38,825 nt of DNA from Oceanibaculum pacificum (lineage in GTDB: Bacteria > Pseudomonadota > Alphaproteobacteria > Oceanibaculales > Oceanibaculaceae). The stretch lies in NCBI RefSeq assembly GCF_001618175.1, contig NZ_LPXN01000107.1, forward strand, positions 1-38,825. Direction: 5' to 3'. Of this stretch, positions 1 through 8,655 are shown piece by piece. The position numbers and the translations under genes were made by a program. Position 1 is the stretch's first letter. Each line of letters starts with the position of its first letter. The notes under the pieces were generated by a model. The model ran no database searches. It was not told where the DNA came from and saw only the letters and a list, made by a program, of their open reading frames with translations.

Positions 1-90
1 GCGTCTCGAAGCATCGGGCGGCTTCTGCCTATCCTCCTTCCCTGCTTAAAAGATTGAGACTTAGTCGCACTCCATTTAGGATCGGCGACC

Positions 91-110
91 AATTCTCATT
101 CTCGTTAATG
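91..110. promoter_or_regulatory. Possible Fur-type iron box upstream of the PepSY gene
   Basis: Read on the minus strand this stretch contains GAGAATGAGAAT, close to the GATAATGATAAT repeat unit of the classical Fur box. It ends about 14 bases before the ATG of the PepSY membrane protein, a family often iron-regulated next to siderophore receptors. The match is imperfect and made by eye, so this is a candidate only. Confidence 0.3.
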
Positions 111-123
111 AAGGGGCGCACCC

Positions 124-1299
124 ATGCTCTCGGCGCGCAAGATCAAGGTCTGGTACGCGGTCCATAAATGGACCAGCCTGGTCTGCACCATATTCCTGCT
201 GATGCTGTGCCTCACCGGCCTGCCGCTGATCTTCCATCACGAGATCGAGGAGCTGACCGGCGACCATGTCGCCGCCGCCCCGATGCCGGAAGGCACGCCC
301 AACCTGTCGCTTGACCGGGTGCTGGAGGCGGGGCAGAAGGCCTATCCCGGCATGGCGGTGCAGTTCGTCAGCTGGGACGAGGAGGAGCATCCCGGCCAGG
401 TCTTCCTGTCGATGGCGGAAAGCCGGCGCGCCCCGTCGGACAACAACAAGGCGGTGGTGGTCGACGCCCGCACCGGCGAGGTGCTGGCGACGCCGAACTT
501 CGCCGAGGGCTTCATGTACGTCATGTACAAGCTGCATGTCGACATGTTCGCCGGGCTGCCGGGCATGCTGTTCCTGGGCTTCATGGGGCTGCTGTTCGTC
601 GCCTCCATCGTCTCGGGCACGGTGATCTACGGCCCGTTCATGCGGAAGCTGGATTTCGGCACGGTGCGCTACGAGCGCTCGACCCGGGTGAAGTGGCTCG
701 ACCTGCATAATCTGCTGGGCGTGGTCACGCTGCTCTGGGCGCTGGTGGTCGGCATGACCGGGGTGATCAACACCTGGGCCGATCTGGTCTTCCAATATTG
801 GCGCTACGACCAGATGGCGGAGATGGTGGCTCCCTATGCCGGCCAGCCGCCGCTGGTGGAGCTGGGCTCGCTGGAAGCCGCCATGCAGACCGCGCGCCAG
901 GCGACGCCGGACATGACGCCCTCCTTTGTCGCCTTCCCCGGCACGGCCTTCAGCAGCGAGCATCATTACATGGTGGCGATGAAGGGCGAGACGCCGCTGA
1001 CCTCCCGCCTGCTGCGCCCGGTGATGGTCGACGCGACGACGGCCGCGCTGACCGACACGCGCGAACTGCCCTGGTACCTGACCACGCTGCTGATCTCGCA
1101 GCCGCTGCATTTCGGCGATTATGGCGGCATGCCGCTGAAGATACTCTGGGCGGTGCTGGACATCGTCAGCATCGTGGTGCTGGGCAGCGGCCTCTATCTC
1201 TGGATCGCCCGCCGCAAGGCCCCCATCGAGGCGCGCATCGCCGAGCTGGAGCGCCGCGAGGCCGAGGGCATGGTGCTGGCCCGGGGGCGCGCCTCGTGA
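124..1299 (+). CDS. PepSY-associated transmembrane protein
   Basis: This 391-residue inner-membrane protein has the PepSY-TM layout. An N-terminal helix (about residues 17-37) follows a basic HKW segment. A large periplasmic region precedes paired helices (about 140-170 and 190-215), a second periplasmic region follows, and a last helix (about 340-360) ends in a basic IARRK tail. Histidines cluster at the membrane edges (HKW, FHHE, LHVD, LHNL). Family members usually sit beside TonB-dependent siderophore receptors and are thought to act in ferric-siderophore reduction or handling; the gene upstream is outside the window. The start follows a purine-rich AAGGGGCG stretch. The stop overlaps the start of the next small gene, so the two are probably translationally coupled. 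The family call is firm; the substrate is unknown. Confidence 0.85.
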   Translation: MLSARKIKVWYAVHKWTSLVCTIFLLMLCLTGLPLIFHHEIEELTGDHVAAAPMPEGTPNLSLDRVLEAGQKAYPGMAVQFVSWDEEEHPGQVFLSMAESRRAPSDNNKAVVVDARTGEVLATPNFAEGFMYVMYKLHVDMFAGLPGMLFLGFMGLLFVASIVSGTVIYGPFMRKLDFGTVRYERSTRVKWLDLHNLLGVVTLLWALVVGMTGVINTWADLVFQYWRYDQMAEMVAPYAGQPPLVELGSLEAAMQTARQATPDMTPSFVAFPGTAFSSEHHYMVAMKGETPLTSRLLRPVMVDATTAALTDTRELPWYLTTLLISQPLHFGDYGGMPLKILWAVLDIVSIVVLGSGLYLWIARRKAPIEARIAELERREAEGMVLARGRAS

Positions 1300-1484
1300 G
1301 CAAGCGCAAGTCGGACTTCTGGCATGTCTTCGCCGCGCCGACGCTGATGGCGGCGCTCAGCCTGGTCGGGCTGGTGGCGGCCTTGGTGGGCGACGGGGCG
1401 TGGGACGGGGTGTCGTGGCTGACGCTGGGCATCCCGGTGGCGGTGATGGGCTGGTACATGGTCCGCCCGGCCCGCCGCAGCTAA
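1296..1484 (+). CDS. Small two-helix membrane protein coupled to the PepSY gene
   Basis: A 62-residue protein begins at a GTG inside the GTGA that also holds the PepSY stop codon, the usual sign of translational coupling. It starts MSKRKSDFW, has two hydrophobic segments (about 10-30 and 39-55) joined by a short GDGAWDG loop, and ends VRPARRS. Small DUF-type membrane proteins of this kind often follow PepSY-TM genes in iron-uptake operons and may be accessory subunits. No catalytic motif is visible. The coding call rests on the coupled start, the coherent membrane topology and the hairpin that follows the stop. Confidence 0.65.
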   Translation: MSKRKSDFWHVFAAPTLMAALSLVGLVAALVGDGAWDGVSWLTLGIPVAVMGWYMVRPARRS

Positions 1485-1491
1485 GCGGAAA

Positions 1492-1518
1492 ACGGCCGCC
1501 GCGGCGTGCGGCGGCCGT
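1492..1518. terminator. Hairpin terminator between convergent genes
   Basis: An 11-bp perfect stem, ACGGCCGCCGC with GCGGCGGCCGT, encloses the 5-base loop GGCGT. It lies between the small membrane gene (plus) and the pcaC-like gene (minus). On the minus strand the stem is followed by TTTTCC, so it looks like a true intrinsic terminator for the pcaC-like gene. The plus strand lacks a clear T run. Confidence 0.7.
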
Positions 1519-1525
1519 CCTGGGC

Positions 1526-1933
1526 TTACTTCTTCTCGGCCGCCTCGGCGTCGAACTCCTTGAACACTTCCAGCGTCACCTTCATCGCGTCCAGCGCCGC
1601 CGGCACGCCGCAATAGATCGCGGCCTGCAGGATGACCTCGCGGATTTCCTCGCGGGTCAGGCCGTTATTCAGCGCGCCGCGCACATGCAGGCGAATCTCG
1701 TGCGGGCGGTTCAGCGCCGTCAGCATGGCGAGGTTAAGGAAGCTGCGGGTGCGGCGGTCCAGCGTGTCGCGGCCCCACACCTCGCCCCAGCACCATTCGG
1801 TGACCAGCTTCTGCAGCGGCGCGGTCATGTCGTCGGCACTGGCGACGGATTTGTCGACATAGGCGCCGCCCAGCACTTCGCGGCGGATCTTCAGGCCCTT
1901 CTTGAACTGCTCGGTCTCGAATTCCGGGCGCAT
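1526..1933 (-). CDS. pcaC: Carboxymuconolactone decarboxylase family protein (PcaC-like)
   Basis: This 135-residue protein matches 4-carboxymuconolactone decarboxylase in length and sequence (KGLKIRREVLGG near the start, then RTRSFLNLAML and the HVRGALNNGLTREEI core). PcaC converts 4-carboxymuconolactone to beta-ketoadipate enol-lactone in the protocatechuate branch of aromatic degradation. It has no CxxC, which separates it from AhpD-type peroxidase relatives of the same fold. I chose the ATG at 1933 because GGAGGAAAAT sits directly before it; an in-frame start 11 codons upstream is less likely. No other pca gene is nearby, so a related reaction on another substrate is possible. Confidence 0.8.
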   Translation of the reverse strand: MRPEFETEQFKKGLKIRREVLGGAYVDKSVASADDMTAPLQKLVTEWCWGEVWGRDTLDRRTRSFLNLAMLTALNRPHEIRLHVRGALNNGLTREEIREVILQAAIYCGVPAALDAMKVTLEVFKEFDAEAAEKK

Positions 1934-2084
1934 ATTTTCCTCCTGGGGGCGCGCGGGGCGCCGCATGTTTGGGATTGTCGAACTAGAGATGCCTCCCGCT
2001 TAAGCCAGGGGCGGGAGGCAGTCAATTATATTGTCCGCACATTCATTCTCGGTTTGGATAGGGCGAACAGGGGAGACACGCGCC

Positions 2085-2891
2085 ATGACCATGCCGGAGC
2101 CGTTCGAGCTGTTCGCCATCCGCTACGCTCATCATGGCGGCCGGCGGCAGAGCGATAATTTCATCGGCGGCGACATCCATGAGGAAGCCTCGCCGCTGGA
2201 TTATTTCGTCTGGGTCGCCCGCCGCTCCGACCGGCTGTTCCTGATCGATACCGGCTTCGGCCATGACGCCGCCAAGGCGCGCGACCGCACTCTCCAGCGG
2301 CTGCCGGCGGAGGGCGTGCGGCTGCTGGGCGTCGATCCCGGGCAGATCGAGGATGTCGTCTTGACCCACCTGCATTACGACCATGCCGGCACGCTGGACG
2401 ATTTTCCGCGCGCCTGCTTTCATGTGCAGGATCGCGAGATGGCGTTCGCCACCGGCCGCTGCATGTGCCATGCGGCGATGCGCGCGCCCTTCGCGGTGGA
2501 GGATGTGGTCGGGCTGGTCCGCCATGTCCATGCCGGCCGCGCGCGCTTTCATGACGGCATGAGCGAGCTGGCCCCCGGCCTGCAACTGCACCGCATCGGC
2601 GGCCATACGGCGGGCCTGCAGGCGGTGAAGGTGTGGACCCGGCGCGGCTGGGTGGTCGTCGCCTCCGACGCCTCGCACCTCTATGCCAACATGGAGCGGC
2701 GCGCGCCCTTCCCCATCGTGCAGAATGTCGGCGACATGCTGGACGGGCACGACACGCTGTACCGCCTGGCCGACAGCCCGGACCATGTGATCCCCGGCCA
2801 CGATCCGCTGGTCATGCGCCGCTACCCGGCGCCGACGGCGGAACTGGACGGCATCGTGGCGCGACTCGACGTGCCGCCGGCCGCCGGGTGA
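2085..2891 (+). CDS. Metallo-beta-lactamase fold hydrolase (lactonase-like)
   Basis: This 268-residue protein has the complete MBL metal site: HLHYDH at residues 95-100, then a GGHTAGL histidine, the bridging aspartate in VVASDASH, and the last histidine in IPGHDP. This pattern and the overall length resemble the N-acyl homoserine lactonase-like branch of the superfamily (AttM/AiiA type), which opens lactone rings. MBL proteins vary widely in substrate, so quorum quenching is a possibility rather than a conclusion. No signal peptide is present, suggesting a cytoplasmic enzyme. The start at 2085 has GGGGAGA upstream; an in-frame start 18 codons earlier is less favoured. It stands alone between the pcaC-like gene and the parA pair. 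Confidence 0.82.
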   Translation: MTMPEPFELFAIRYAHHGGRRQSDNFIGGDIHEEASPLDYFVWVARRSDRLFLIDTGFGHDAAKARDRTLQRLPAEGVRLLGVDPGQIEDVVLTHLHYDHAGTLDDFPRACFHVQDREMAFATGRCMCHAAMRAPFAVEDVVGLVRHVHAGRARFHDGMSELAPGLQLHRIGGHTAGLQAVKVWTRRGWVVVASDASHLYANMERRAPFPIVQNVGDMLDGHDTLYRLADSPDHVIPGHDPLVMRRYPAPTAELDGIVARLDVPPAAG

Positions 2892-2981
2892 CGGTTTCGG
2901 GAGCGGTTCGGTCCTGAATGGTCCCTTGCGCATCGGCGTCTTCGCGGGGATCATCGCACCGTATTAATGGGGGAGAGGGGC

Positions 2982-3632
2982 ATGCCCCAGGGGATCATCG
3001 CGGTCGGCAACCTGAAGGGCGGGGTGGGCAAGAGCACCATCGCGGTCAATCTGGCCTGTGCGCTGGCGAGCAGATCCGTGCGGCCGGTGCTGGTCGATGC
3101 CGATGCGCAGGGCACCGCCGTCGAATGGGCGGCCGGCGGCGGACTGCCGATCGACGTCATCCATCTGCCGATCGACGAGAAGACCGAGAAGAAGGCCTGG
3201 CGCAAGGCGGTGAAGAAACACCAGGAGGCGGCCGGGCTGGTGATCGTCGATCTGCCGCCGCATTGGGGGCCGGCGCTGACGGCGGCGCTGGACGTGACCG
3301 ACCTGCTGCTGATCCCGGTGACGCCCAGCGGGGCCGACCTCAGGGCGACGATGCAGGCGCTGGAGCGGCTGGCCGAGACACGGGCGAAGCGCGAGGGCGC
3401 GCCGCCGGCGCTGCTGGTTCCGTCGCGCGTCGACCGGCGCACGGCGGCGGGCCGTGAGATCGAGGCGGTGCTGGCCGATATGGGCGAGCCGGTCGGGCCG
3501 GCGATCGTGCAGCGTTCCGCCCATATCGACGCCTTCACCACCGGCAAATGGGTCGGCGACTGGGCCCGGCGCTCGGCCGCCCGCGCCGATATCGAGGCGC
3601 TCGCCGCCCGCGTGAAAAGGAGCCTGACATGA
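2982..3632 (+). CDS. Orphan ParA/MinD-type ATPase
   Basis: This 216-residue protein has the deviant Walker A motif KGGVGKS (residues 12-18, with the signature lysine K12), the VLVDADAQG loop and a Walker B-like LVIVDLPPH, all typical of short ParA ATPases. Such proteins dimerise on ATP and use nucleoid or membrane gradients to position DNA or protein cargo. No ParB, ParG or parS-like repeat is beside it. The stop overlaps the next gene's start as ATGA, and that gene encodes a membrane-associated protein, so the likely partner is the DUF697-like protein and not a DNA centromere. The start at 2982 is preceded by GGGAGAGGGG; an in-frame ATG five codons upstream lacks a site. The cargo is unknown. 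Confidence 0.85.
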   Translation: MPQGIIAVGNLKGGVGKSTIAVNLACALASRSVRPVLVDADAQGTAVEWAAGGGLPIDVIHLPIDEKTEKKAWRKAVKKHQEAAGLVIVDLPPHWGPALTAALDVTDLLLIPVTPSGADLRATMQALERLAETRAKREGAPPALLVPSRVDRRTAAGREIEAVLADMGEPVGPAIVQRSAHIDAFTTGKWVGDWARRSAARADIEALAARVKRSLT

Positions 3633-4402
3633 GCCGACGCCCCTCGCTGCGCGACAATCTGCGCCCCCGCCCGGAGGAAGCCGAGGCAACCCCGCCCAAG
3701 CCGACGAAGAAAGCGGCGAAGGCCAAGCAGGCCGCTAAGCCAGCGGCCAAGGCGGCCGCCAAACCGGACTCGAAGCCAACGGCGAAGGCGAAAGCCGCGG
3801 CCAGGCCCGACGCCGTCAAATCCAACCCGCCGCCGCCTGGGAAGACCGCTCCCCAGGAGGCTGCTCCCGAAAAGGCTGCTCCCGAGACGGTTACCGAGAA
3901 AATCGCCTCCCCGGCCGCCGATATCGGTCCCGCCGCGCCGGAGCCGGTGCCCTTCACCCCGGCGGAGAGGCCGGGGCGGGAGCAGCGCCTGGCCGAGGGC
4001 CGGCAGACGGTCAAACGCTACAGCCAATGGTCGGCGGCGGCCGGGCTGTTGCCGATGCCGGTGCTGGACACGATGGCCCTGACGGCGACGATCATCCGCA
4101 TGATGGCGGCGCTGAACGGCATCTACCGGTCGCATAACGATCCCGGCGTGGCCCGCCAGGCGGCGCTGACGGTCATTGGCGTGCTTGGCCCGAAGATCGC
4201 GGCGGTTAGCACGCTGAAGGCCATTCCCGGCCTCGGCTTTGCCGGTCTGGCGGTGATGCCGGGCATGGCCGCCGCCGCCGTCTGGGCGCTCGGCCGGCTC
4301 TATCTCCAGCATCTCGACCAGGGCGGCAGCGCCACCGATTTCGACGCCCAGGCCGCCGGCATCGAAATCGAGCAGGAGATGACCCGCAAGGACCAGGCAT
4401 AG
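3629..4402 (+). CDS. DUF697-like membrane protein with Lys/Ala/Pro-rich N-terminal region
   Basis: The protein has 257 residues. Roughly residues 15-120 are a low-complexity, Lys/Ala/Pro-rich stretch (repeats such as PTKKAAKAKQAAK and EKAAPE) that is probably disordered and able to bind nucleic acid or acidic surfaces. The C-terminal half (about 130-235) is hydrophobic and resembles DUF697/YcjF-type domains: an SAAAGLLPMPVLD segment, then two glycine/alanine-rich helices around LGPKIAAV and LGFAGLAVMPG. It begins at an ATGA overlap with the parA stop, so the two proteins are made together. The pairing suggests the ATPase positions or acts on this membrane-associated partner. The DUF697 assignment is by pattern and moderately sure. 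Confidence 0.72.
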   Translation: MSRRPSLRDNLRPRPEEAEATPPKPTKKAAKAKQAAKPAAKAAAKPDSKPTAKAKAAARPDAVKSNPPPPGKTAPQEAAPEKAAPETVTEKIASPAADIGPAAPEPVPFTPAERPGREQRLAEGRQTVKRYSQWSAAAGLLPMPVLDTMALTATIIRMMAALNGIYRSHNDPGVARQAALTVIGVLGPKIAAVSTLKAIPGLGFAGLAVMPGMAAAAVWALGRLYLQHLDQGGSATDFDAQAAGIEIEQEMTRKDQA

Positions 4403-4419
4403 GCCGGGAGCGGTCGGCT

Positions 4420-5268
4420 TCAGCGCACCGTCTCGGTCATGGCGCGCAGGCGGGCGGGAACGTCGTGGGCCCGCACCGCGGCGTCGCGCACCAGCGTGTC
4501 GAACCGGCCTGATAACGCGCGGATATGCTCCTTGCTGGTGAACACCAGATAGATGTCGCCGACATAGACCACGGCGCGCAGACCGCCATAGACGCCGATG
4601 GGCGCGCAATAGGCCTTGCGCAGATCGAACAGATAGAGCCGCAGCCGGGGATACAGCTCCTCCGCCAGATCGGCCATGTGGGCGAGCTGCTCGCGCCTTA
4701 TGTCGGCCGACAACCCCTCCCACAGACCCGCCCCCTGGCAGAAGGTCTCCAGCGTGTGCTTCGGCATCGCCAGTTCCATCTCCACCTCGGGCAGGCGGGC
4801 ATAATCCAGCTTGTCGCGGGCGTCGGCGATGGCCTGGCGCGGCGTCTTGGCCGGGGCCAGCCGCCATTCGTGGCGCAGCACGGCGTCGGTCTTCAGCAGG
4901 TCCGGCAGGCCGGCGGGAACATGGCGGATTTTCCGCCCCTCGGCCTCGCGATACCAGCTCATCACCATCTCGTCGAAAGGCGTGCGGGCGGCGCGCGCGA
5001 TATGCATGCTGGCATCCAGAATTTCCGCCGCCCCGCCGGGTTCCTCGGCCAACCCCAGCAGCCAGTCGGTGGAAACCTTCAGCGCCTCGGCCAGGCTGGC
5101 CAGCACATGGCTGTTCGGCATCCGCCCGGCATCCGGCTCCAGAAGCTGGGTGATGGTGGTGCGGTCGATTCCGGCGGCGCGGGCCAGGGCGCTGAGGCTC
5201 CAATTGCCGGCGGTCAGCGCGCCGCGCAGACGCGCGGCGAGCAGGGTGGCGCGGTCGCGTTTGTCCAT
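4420..5268 (-). CDS. XRE-family regulator with a long C-terminal sensor-like domain
   Basis: This 282-residue protein starts with a Cro/C1-type helix-turn-helix (about residues 8-65: SLSALARAAGIDRTTITQLL, then the SHVLASLAEALKVSTDWLLG signature). The remaining 200 or so residues are not a domain I can name. They are rich in aromatic and charged residues and include a GVYGGLRAVVYVGDIYLVF strand-like segment, so they may bind a ligand. The start at 5268 (MDKRDRATLL) is chosen because the upstream extension is short, AT-rich and unlike the domain start; no strong ribosome site is visible at either. It reads toward the parA pair and could regulate it or itself. Target and ligand are unknown. Confidence 0.75.
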   Translation of the reverse strand: MDKRDRATLLAARLRGALTAGNWSLSALARAAGIDRTTITQLLEPDAGRMPNSHVLASLAEALKVSTDWLLGLAEEPGGAAEILDASMHIARAARTPFDEMVMSWYREAEGRKIRHVPAGLPDLLKTDAVLRHEWRLAPAKTPRQAIADARDKLDYARLPEVEMELAMPKHTLETFCQGAGLWEGLSADIRREQLAHMADLAEELYPRLRLYLFDLRKAYCAPIGVYGGLRAVVYVGDIYLVFTSKEHIRALSGRFDTLVRDAAVRAHDVPARLRAMTETVR

Positions 5269-5427
5269 GCCGTGATTATTATCACGATTGATGCACAAAA
5301 ACAGCAAATGGAAGAGTTAACCAACAGACCGGGTCGGATCGTCACGAAGAAACGCGTCGCCGGGAGGCGGCGCGGGGCGCAGGGTCGCCGCCGTTATTCA
5401 CCCTTTGTCGCAGACTGGATTCACCCT

Positions 5428-5625
5428 ATGGAGAGCCGCAAGCGCACCCTGGCCAAGGCCGTCACCTGGCAATGCATCGGCCTGTTCGCCACCACGCTGG
5501 TCGGCTGGATGCTGACCGGCTCAGCCAGTGTCGGCGGGCAGATGGCGCTGGCGACCAGCGGCCTGGCGCTGGCCAGCTATGTCTTGCATGAGCGGGTATG
5601 GCAGCGGGTGAGCTGGGGGCGTTAG
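5428..5625 (+). CDS. DUF2061 small membrane protein
   Basis: This 65-residue protein has the DUF2061 pattern: an N-terminal ESRKRTLAKAVTWQ segment, a first helix (GLFATTLVGWMLTG), a short loop, a second segment (QMALATSGLALASYVLHERVW) and a short basic end. The YxxHERxW element is characteristic of the family. Members are found beside sulfate-assimilation and unrelated genes and have no established function. The last four bases overlap the end of the convergent AsmA gene (both stops lie within TTAG). No clear ribosome site precedes the ATG. Confidence 0.75.
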   Translation: MESRKRTLAKAVTWQCIGLFATTLVGWMLTGSASVGGQMALATSGLALASYVLHERVWQRVSWGR

Positions 5626-7571
5626 TTCTTGCGGCGCTGCTCAATCAGGGCGGCGCAGTCGCTGTCCTGTTGCAGGCCGGGTTCGATGAAGGCGAGGACC
5701 GAGGCCAGCGGCGTCAGCAGCACGCCCAGCGCCAGCGCGCCCGCCCCGCGCGCCGCGGCGGCCCCGGCATCGATGCCGATTCGCGGCTGGCTGAAGGCGC
5801 CGTTCACCGTGATCGGCGTGCGGGCGCTGAGCAGGCTGGGGTCTTTCGGGTGGGTTTCGATGCGCAGGCCGAGCTGCTCCTCGCCCAGGCTGGCCCCGCC
5901 CTTCACCTCCACGGTGCTGTCGGTGGTGTCGAGCAGGAACAGGCGCGGCGTGACCAGCCCGTCCTTCACCGCCAGGTCGCCGACCAGGCAACGGATCGCC
6001 ACATTGCGGTCGCCGCCGGCCCAGAAGCCGATTGCCTCGGCGATATCGATGCCGACCAGCTCGATGGCCAGGTTCGACAGCTCGCCCCCATTCATGGTCA
6101 GGCTGATGTCGCCATCGGCGCTGCCCAGCGATTCGCGGATGCTGTCGCCGAAGCCGACCAGCTTGATGCGGCCGTGAATCTTGCCCTTGCCGGCATCCTT
6201 CACGCCGGCCGATTCCAGGAACCGCCCCAGCTCGTACCCGCGCAGCAGGATATTATAGTCGGTGCGCACCGGGCTTTCGCGCGCATTGATGGCGATGGTC
6301 GCCAGCGTGCGGCCGCCGGCGACGCCCATGGAGAGCGGAGAGAGGGTCAGCAGCCCATCCTTCATCGTCAGCTCAAGCTCCACGTCGCTGAGCGGCACGT
6401 TCGGCGCGATGACCCGCCGGCCCTTGAAGCGCAGCTTGGCATCGACATCGCGGACCTGGCGGATGTTCAGCGGCGCGTCGGGCAATATCCGGCGCGGTGG
6501 CTGGGCGGCGGCCTGCTCGCGCCGGGCTGGGGATTGACCGGGAGCACCTTCCGGCTCCGGCCGGATGCCGATCAGCGAGCCGATATCGCGATAATCCAGC
6601 CGGTCGGATTCCAGCTCCGCGCCGACGAACAGGCGTTCGCGCCCGGTATCGATATAGATTCGGCCGGCCAGGTCGCTGCGGCCCATCTCGCCGGTCAAAT
6701 CGTTGAAGCGCCAGATATCGCCCTCGCGCCGCAGCCGCGATTTCAAATCATAGGGCGGCGTCAACGGAAACGGGATGCCGGTGATGCTGGACAGGCGCGA
6801 TAAATCCGGGCCGGTCAGCGCCACCTCCAGGTCCAGCCCCTCGAAGCGGATCGGATCCTGCAGCGTGCCGGACAGGCGCATGTGCGACTGTACGGCGTCG
6901 ATCTCCACGGTCAGCGGATAGGGTTGCTGCGATTCGCGCAAGGTCAGCAGCGAGCCGCCGGCCAGCTTGATCTGGAACGGTTCGCCCTGCAGGCTGCCGC
7001 TGCCGGACAGGGTGACGGTGGATTCGCCCTTATCCCCGCTGCCGCCCTCGGCGGTGGCGATCTCGCCATCGAGCATCACGCCGGCGAGCGGGTCGCGATA
7101 GGTCAGCTTGCCATCCTCGATGATCAGCCGGCCGATCAGGGGAAATTCGGTGCGATCGTCGGGGGCGGCCCCCTCGGCGGCGTCCATGCCGCTGAATTCC
7201 CAATTGGCGCTGCCATCGGGCCGGCGCTCCAGCACGACGACCGGCTTCACCAGGCGGATTTCCGGCAGCACCAGCCGGCCGCTGAGCAATTCCGGCAGGT
7301 CGACCACCACCTCCACCGTCTCGGCGGCGAGCATCTCGCTCTCCTCGCCCCACTCGGCGTTGCCCAGGCGGATGTCGGTCAGGGTGATGCGCGGCGTCAG
7401 CGACCATTGGCCCTGGATCGAACCGATATCGACCGAACGGCCGGTCTTGTCCGCCGCCAGGCCGGTGGCGGGGCCGCGCAGCCAGTTCCAGTCGAACAGG
7501 ATGACCGTCAGCGCGATCGCGCCGATCAACGCCGCGACACCGCCGAGCAGCCATTTCCCGCGTTTGGACAT
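5622..7571 (-). CDS. AsmA family protein
   Basis: This 649-residue protein has a cytoplasmic MSKRGK start, one signal-anchor helix (about residues 7-27) and a long, mostly beta-strand periplasmic body. Near the N terminus are AsmA features: GRSVDIGSIQGQWSLTPRI followed by LTDIRLGNAEWG. Near the C terminus lies the LGLRIETHPKDPSL region and a hydrophobic GALALGVLLTPLASVLAFIEPG segment. AsmA-like proteins belong to the bridge-like lipid-transfer group and influence outer-membrane assembly or phospholipid transport. Length is normal for the family. Its stop overlaps that of the DUF2061 gene by 4 nt on the opposite strand. It is a stand-alone gene, separated from the upstream aldo/keto reductase gene by 57 bp. 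Confidence 0.85.
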   Translation of the reverse strand: MSKRGKWLLGGVAALIGAIALTVILFDWNWLRGPATGLAADKTGRSVDIGSIQGQWSLTPRITLTDIRLGNAEWGEESEMLAAETVEVVVDLPELLSGRLVLPEIRLVKPVVVLERRPDGSANWEFSGMDAAEGAAPDDRTEFPLIGRLIIEDGKLTYRDPLAGVMLDGEIATAEGGSGDKGESTVTLSGSGSLQGEPFQIKLAGGSLLTLRESQQPYPLTVEIDAVQSHMRLSGTLQDPIRFEGLDLEVALTGPDLSRLSSITGIPFPLTPPYDLKSRLRREGDIWRFNDLTGEMGRSDLAGRIYIDTGRERLFVGAELESDRLDYRDIGSLIGIRPEPEGAPGQSPARREQAAAQPPRRILPDAPLNIRQVRDVDAKLRFKGRRVIAPNVPLSDVELELTMKDGLLTLSPLSMGVAGGRTLATIAINARESPVRTDYNILLRGYELGRFLESAGVKDAGKGKIHGRIKLVGFGDSIRESLGSADGDISLTMNGGELSNLAIELVGIDIAEAIGFWAGGDRNVAIRCLVGDLAVKDGLVTPRLFLLDTTDSTVEVKGGASLGEEQLGLRIETHPKDPSLLSARTPITVNGAFSQPRIGIDAGAAAARGAGALALGVLLTPLASVLAFIEPGLQQDSDCAALIEQRRKN

Positions 7572-7628
7572 ATTAAGGAAACCCCCGACACGGTGGTGAG
7601 GTTCCCTATAGGTGGGCAGTATGCCTGG

Positions 7629-8471
7629 TTATAGCATTTCCAGCGGCCGCGCCCGGGTCGGCGGCGGGAAGGCGGCATCCAGCGCGGCCAGATCCTCGGC
7701 GGCGAGATCGATCTCCAGCGCCGCGCGATTGTCGCGCACATGGGCGGCGTGCGCCGCCTTCGGGATGGCGATGATGTCGCCCTGGCGCAGCAGCCAGGCC
7801 AGCGCCAATTGCGCCGGGCTGGCGTCGTGGCGTTCCGCCAGGCGCTGCAAGACGGGCTGGCGCAGCAGCCGGCCCTGCTCGATCGGCGAATAGGCCATCA
7901 CCGGCACCCGACGCTGCCGGCACCAGGGCAGCAGATCGAACTCGATGCCCCGGCGCGACAGGTTGTAGAGCAGCTGATTGGTGGCGAGATCGCCCCCGCC
8001 TGGCAGCGCCGCCAATTCCCGGCAATCCTCGATATCCAGATTGCTGACGCCCCAATGGCGAATCTTGCCGGCCCGCTGCAATTCCTGGAATCCCGCCAGC
8101 GTCTCCTCCAGCCCCGGTCCGGCGCGCCAATGCAGCAGATAGAGGTCCAGCCGGTCGGTGCCCAGATGCTTCAGGCTGCGTTCGCAGGCGGCGATGGTGC
8201 CGCGCCGGGTGGCGTTGCCGGGCAGCACCTTGCTGACCAGAAAGACATCGTCGCGCCGGCCGCGAATCGCCTCGCCCACCAGCGCCTCGGACGCGCCGTC
8301 GCCATACATTTCCGCGGTGTCGATCAGCGTCATGCCGAGGTCGATGCCCAGGCGCAGGGCGGCGATCTCCTCCTGCCGCTGGCGCGGATCGTCGCCCATG
8401 CACCAGGTTCCCTGGCCCAGAAGGGGGACGGCCTCGCCGGAGGGGAGGCGGGTGGTGGGGATGTCGGTCAT
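7629..8471 (-). CDS. Aldo/keto reductase
   Basis: This 280-residue enzyme has the AKR catalytic tetrad: D51 and Y56 in DTAEMYGDG, K81 in LVSKVLPG and H114 in YLLHW. The C-terminal part carries the NADPH-binding IAIPKAAHAAHVRDN segment and the VMAYSPIEQG motif. It should reduce aldehydes or ketones with NADPH in the cytoplasm; the natural substrate cannot be read from sequence. The closest type looks like the YeaE/DkgA-like short AKRs. The start at 8471 (MTDIPTTRLPSG) is the natural family start. It is transcribed in the same direction as asmA and divergently from the PAS gene. Confidence 0.87.
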   Translation of the reverse strand: MTDIPTTRLPSGEAVPLLGQGTWCMGDDPRQRQEEIAALRLGIDLGMTLIDTAEMYGDGASEALVGEAIRGRRDDVFLVSKVLPGNATRRGTIAACERSLKHLGTDRLDLYLLHWRAGPGLEETLAGFQELQRAGKIRHWGVSNLDIEDCRELAALPGGGDLATNQLLYNLSRRGIEFDLLPWCRQRRVPVMAYSPIEQGRLLRQPVLQRLAERHDASPAQLALAWLLRQGDIIAIPKAAHAAHVRDNRAALEIDLAAEDLAALDAAFPPPTRARPLEML

Positions 8472-8655
8472 GTCTTGCCGATAGATGGGAAAGGCAGCGC
8501 GCGAATGCTACAGGCGAAATCGCCGATTGCGCAATTCCCGCAGCGTTACGAGGTGGTTAATCGTTCGTTCACGGTTGCCGGACTATTCTGCGCTTCGGCA
8601 GCCGGAGACCAAGCCGTTGCAACTAATACCCAACCCATCGCATGACAGCGCGCCG

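Noticed and set aside
2892-3628. Chromosomal partition locus around the first ParA
   Set aside because: No ParB gene or parS-type repeated palindrome was seen nearby, and the coupled gene encodes a membrane-associated protein.
2951-5203. 750-codon open frame on the minus strand across the ParA, DUF697 and XRE genes
   Set aside because: It runs antisense to the ParA and DUF697 genes and in a different frame of the XRE gene. The composition is low-complexity arginine/glycine/alanine-rich with no domain, as expected of GC-rich shadow frames.
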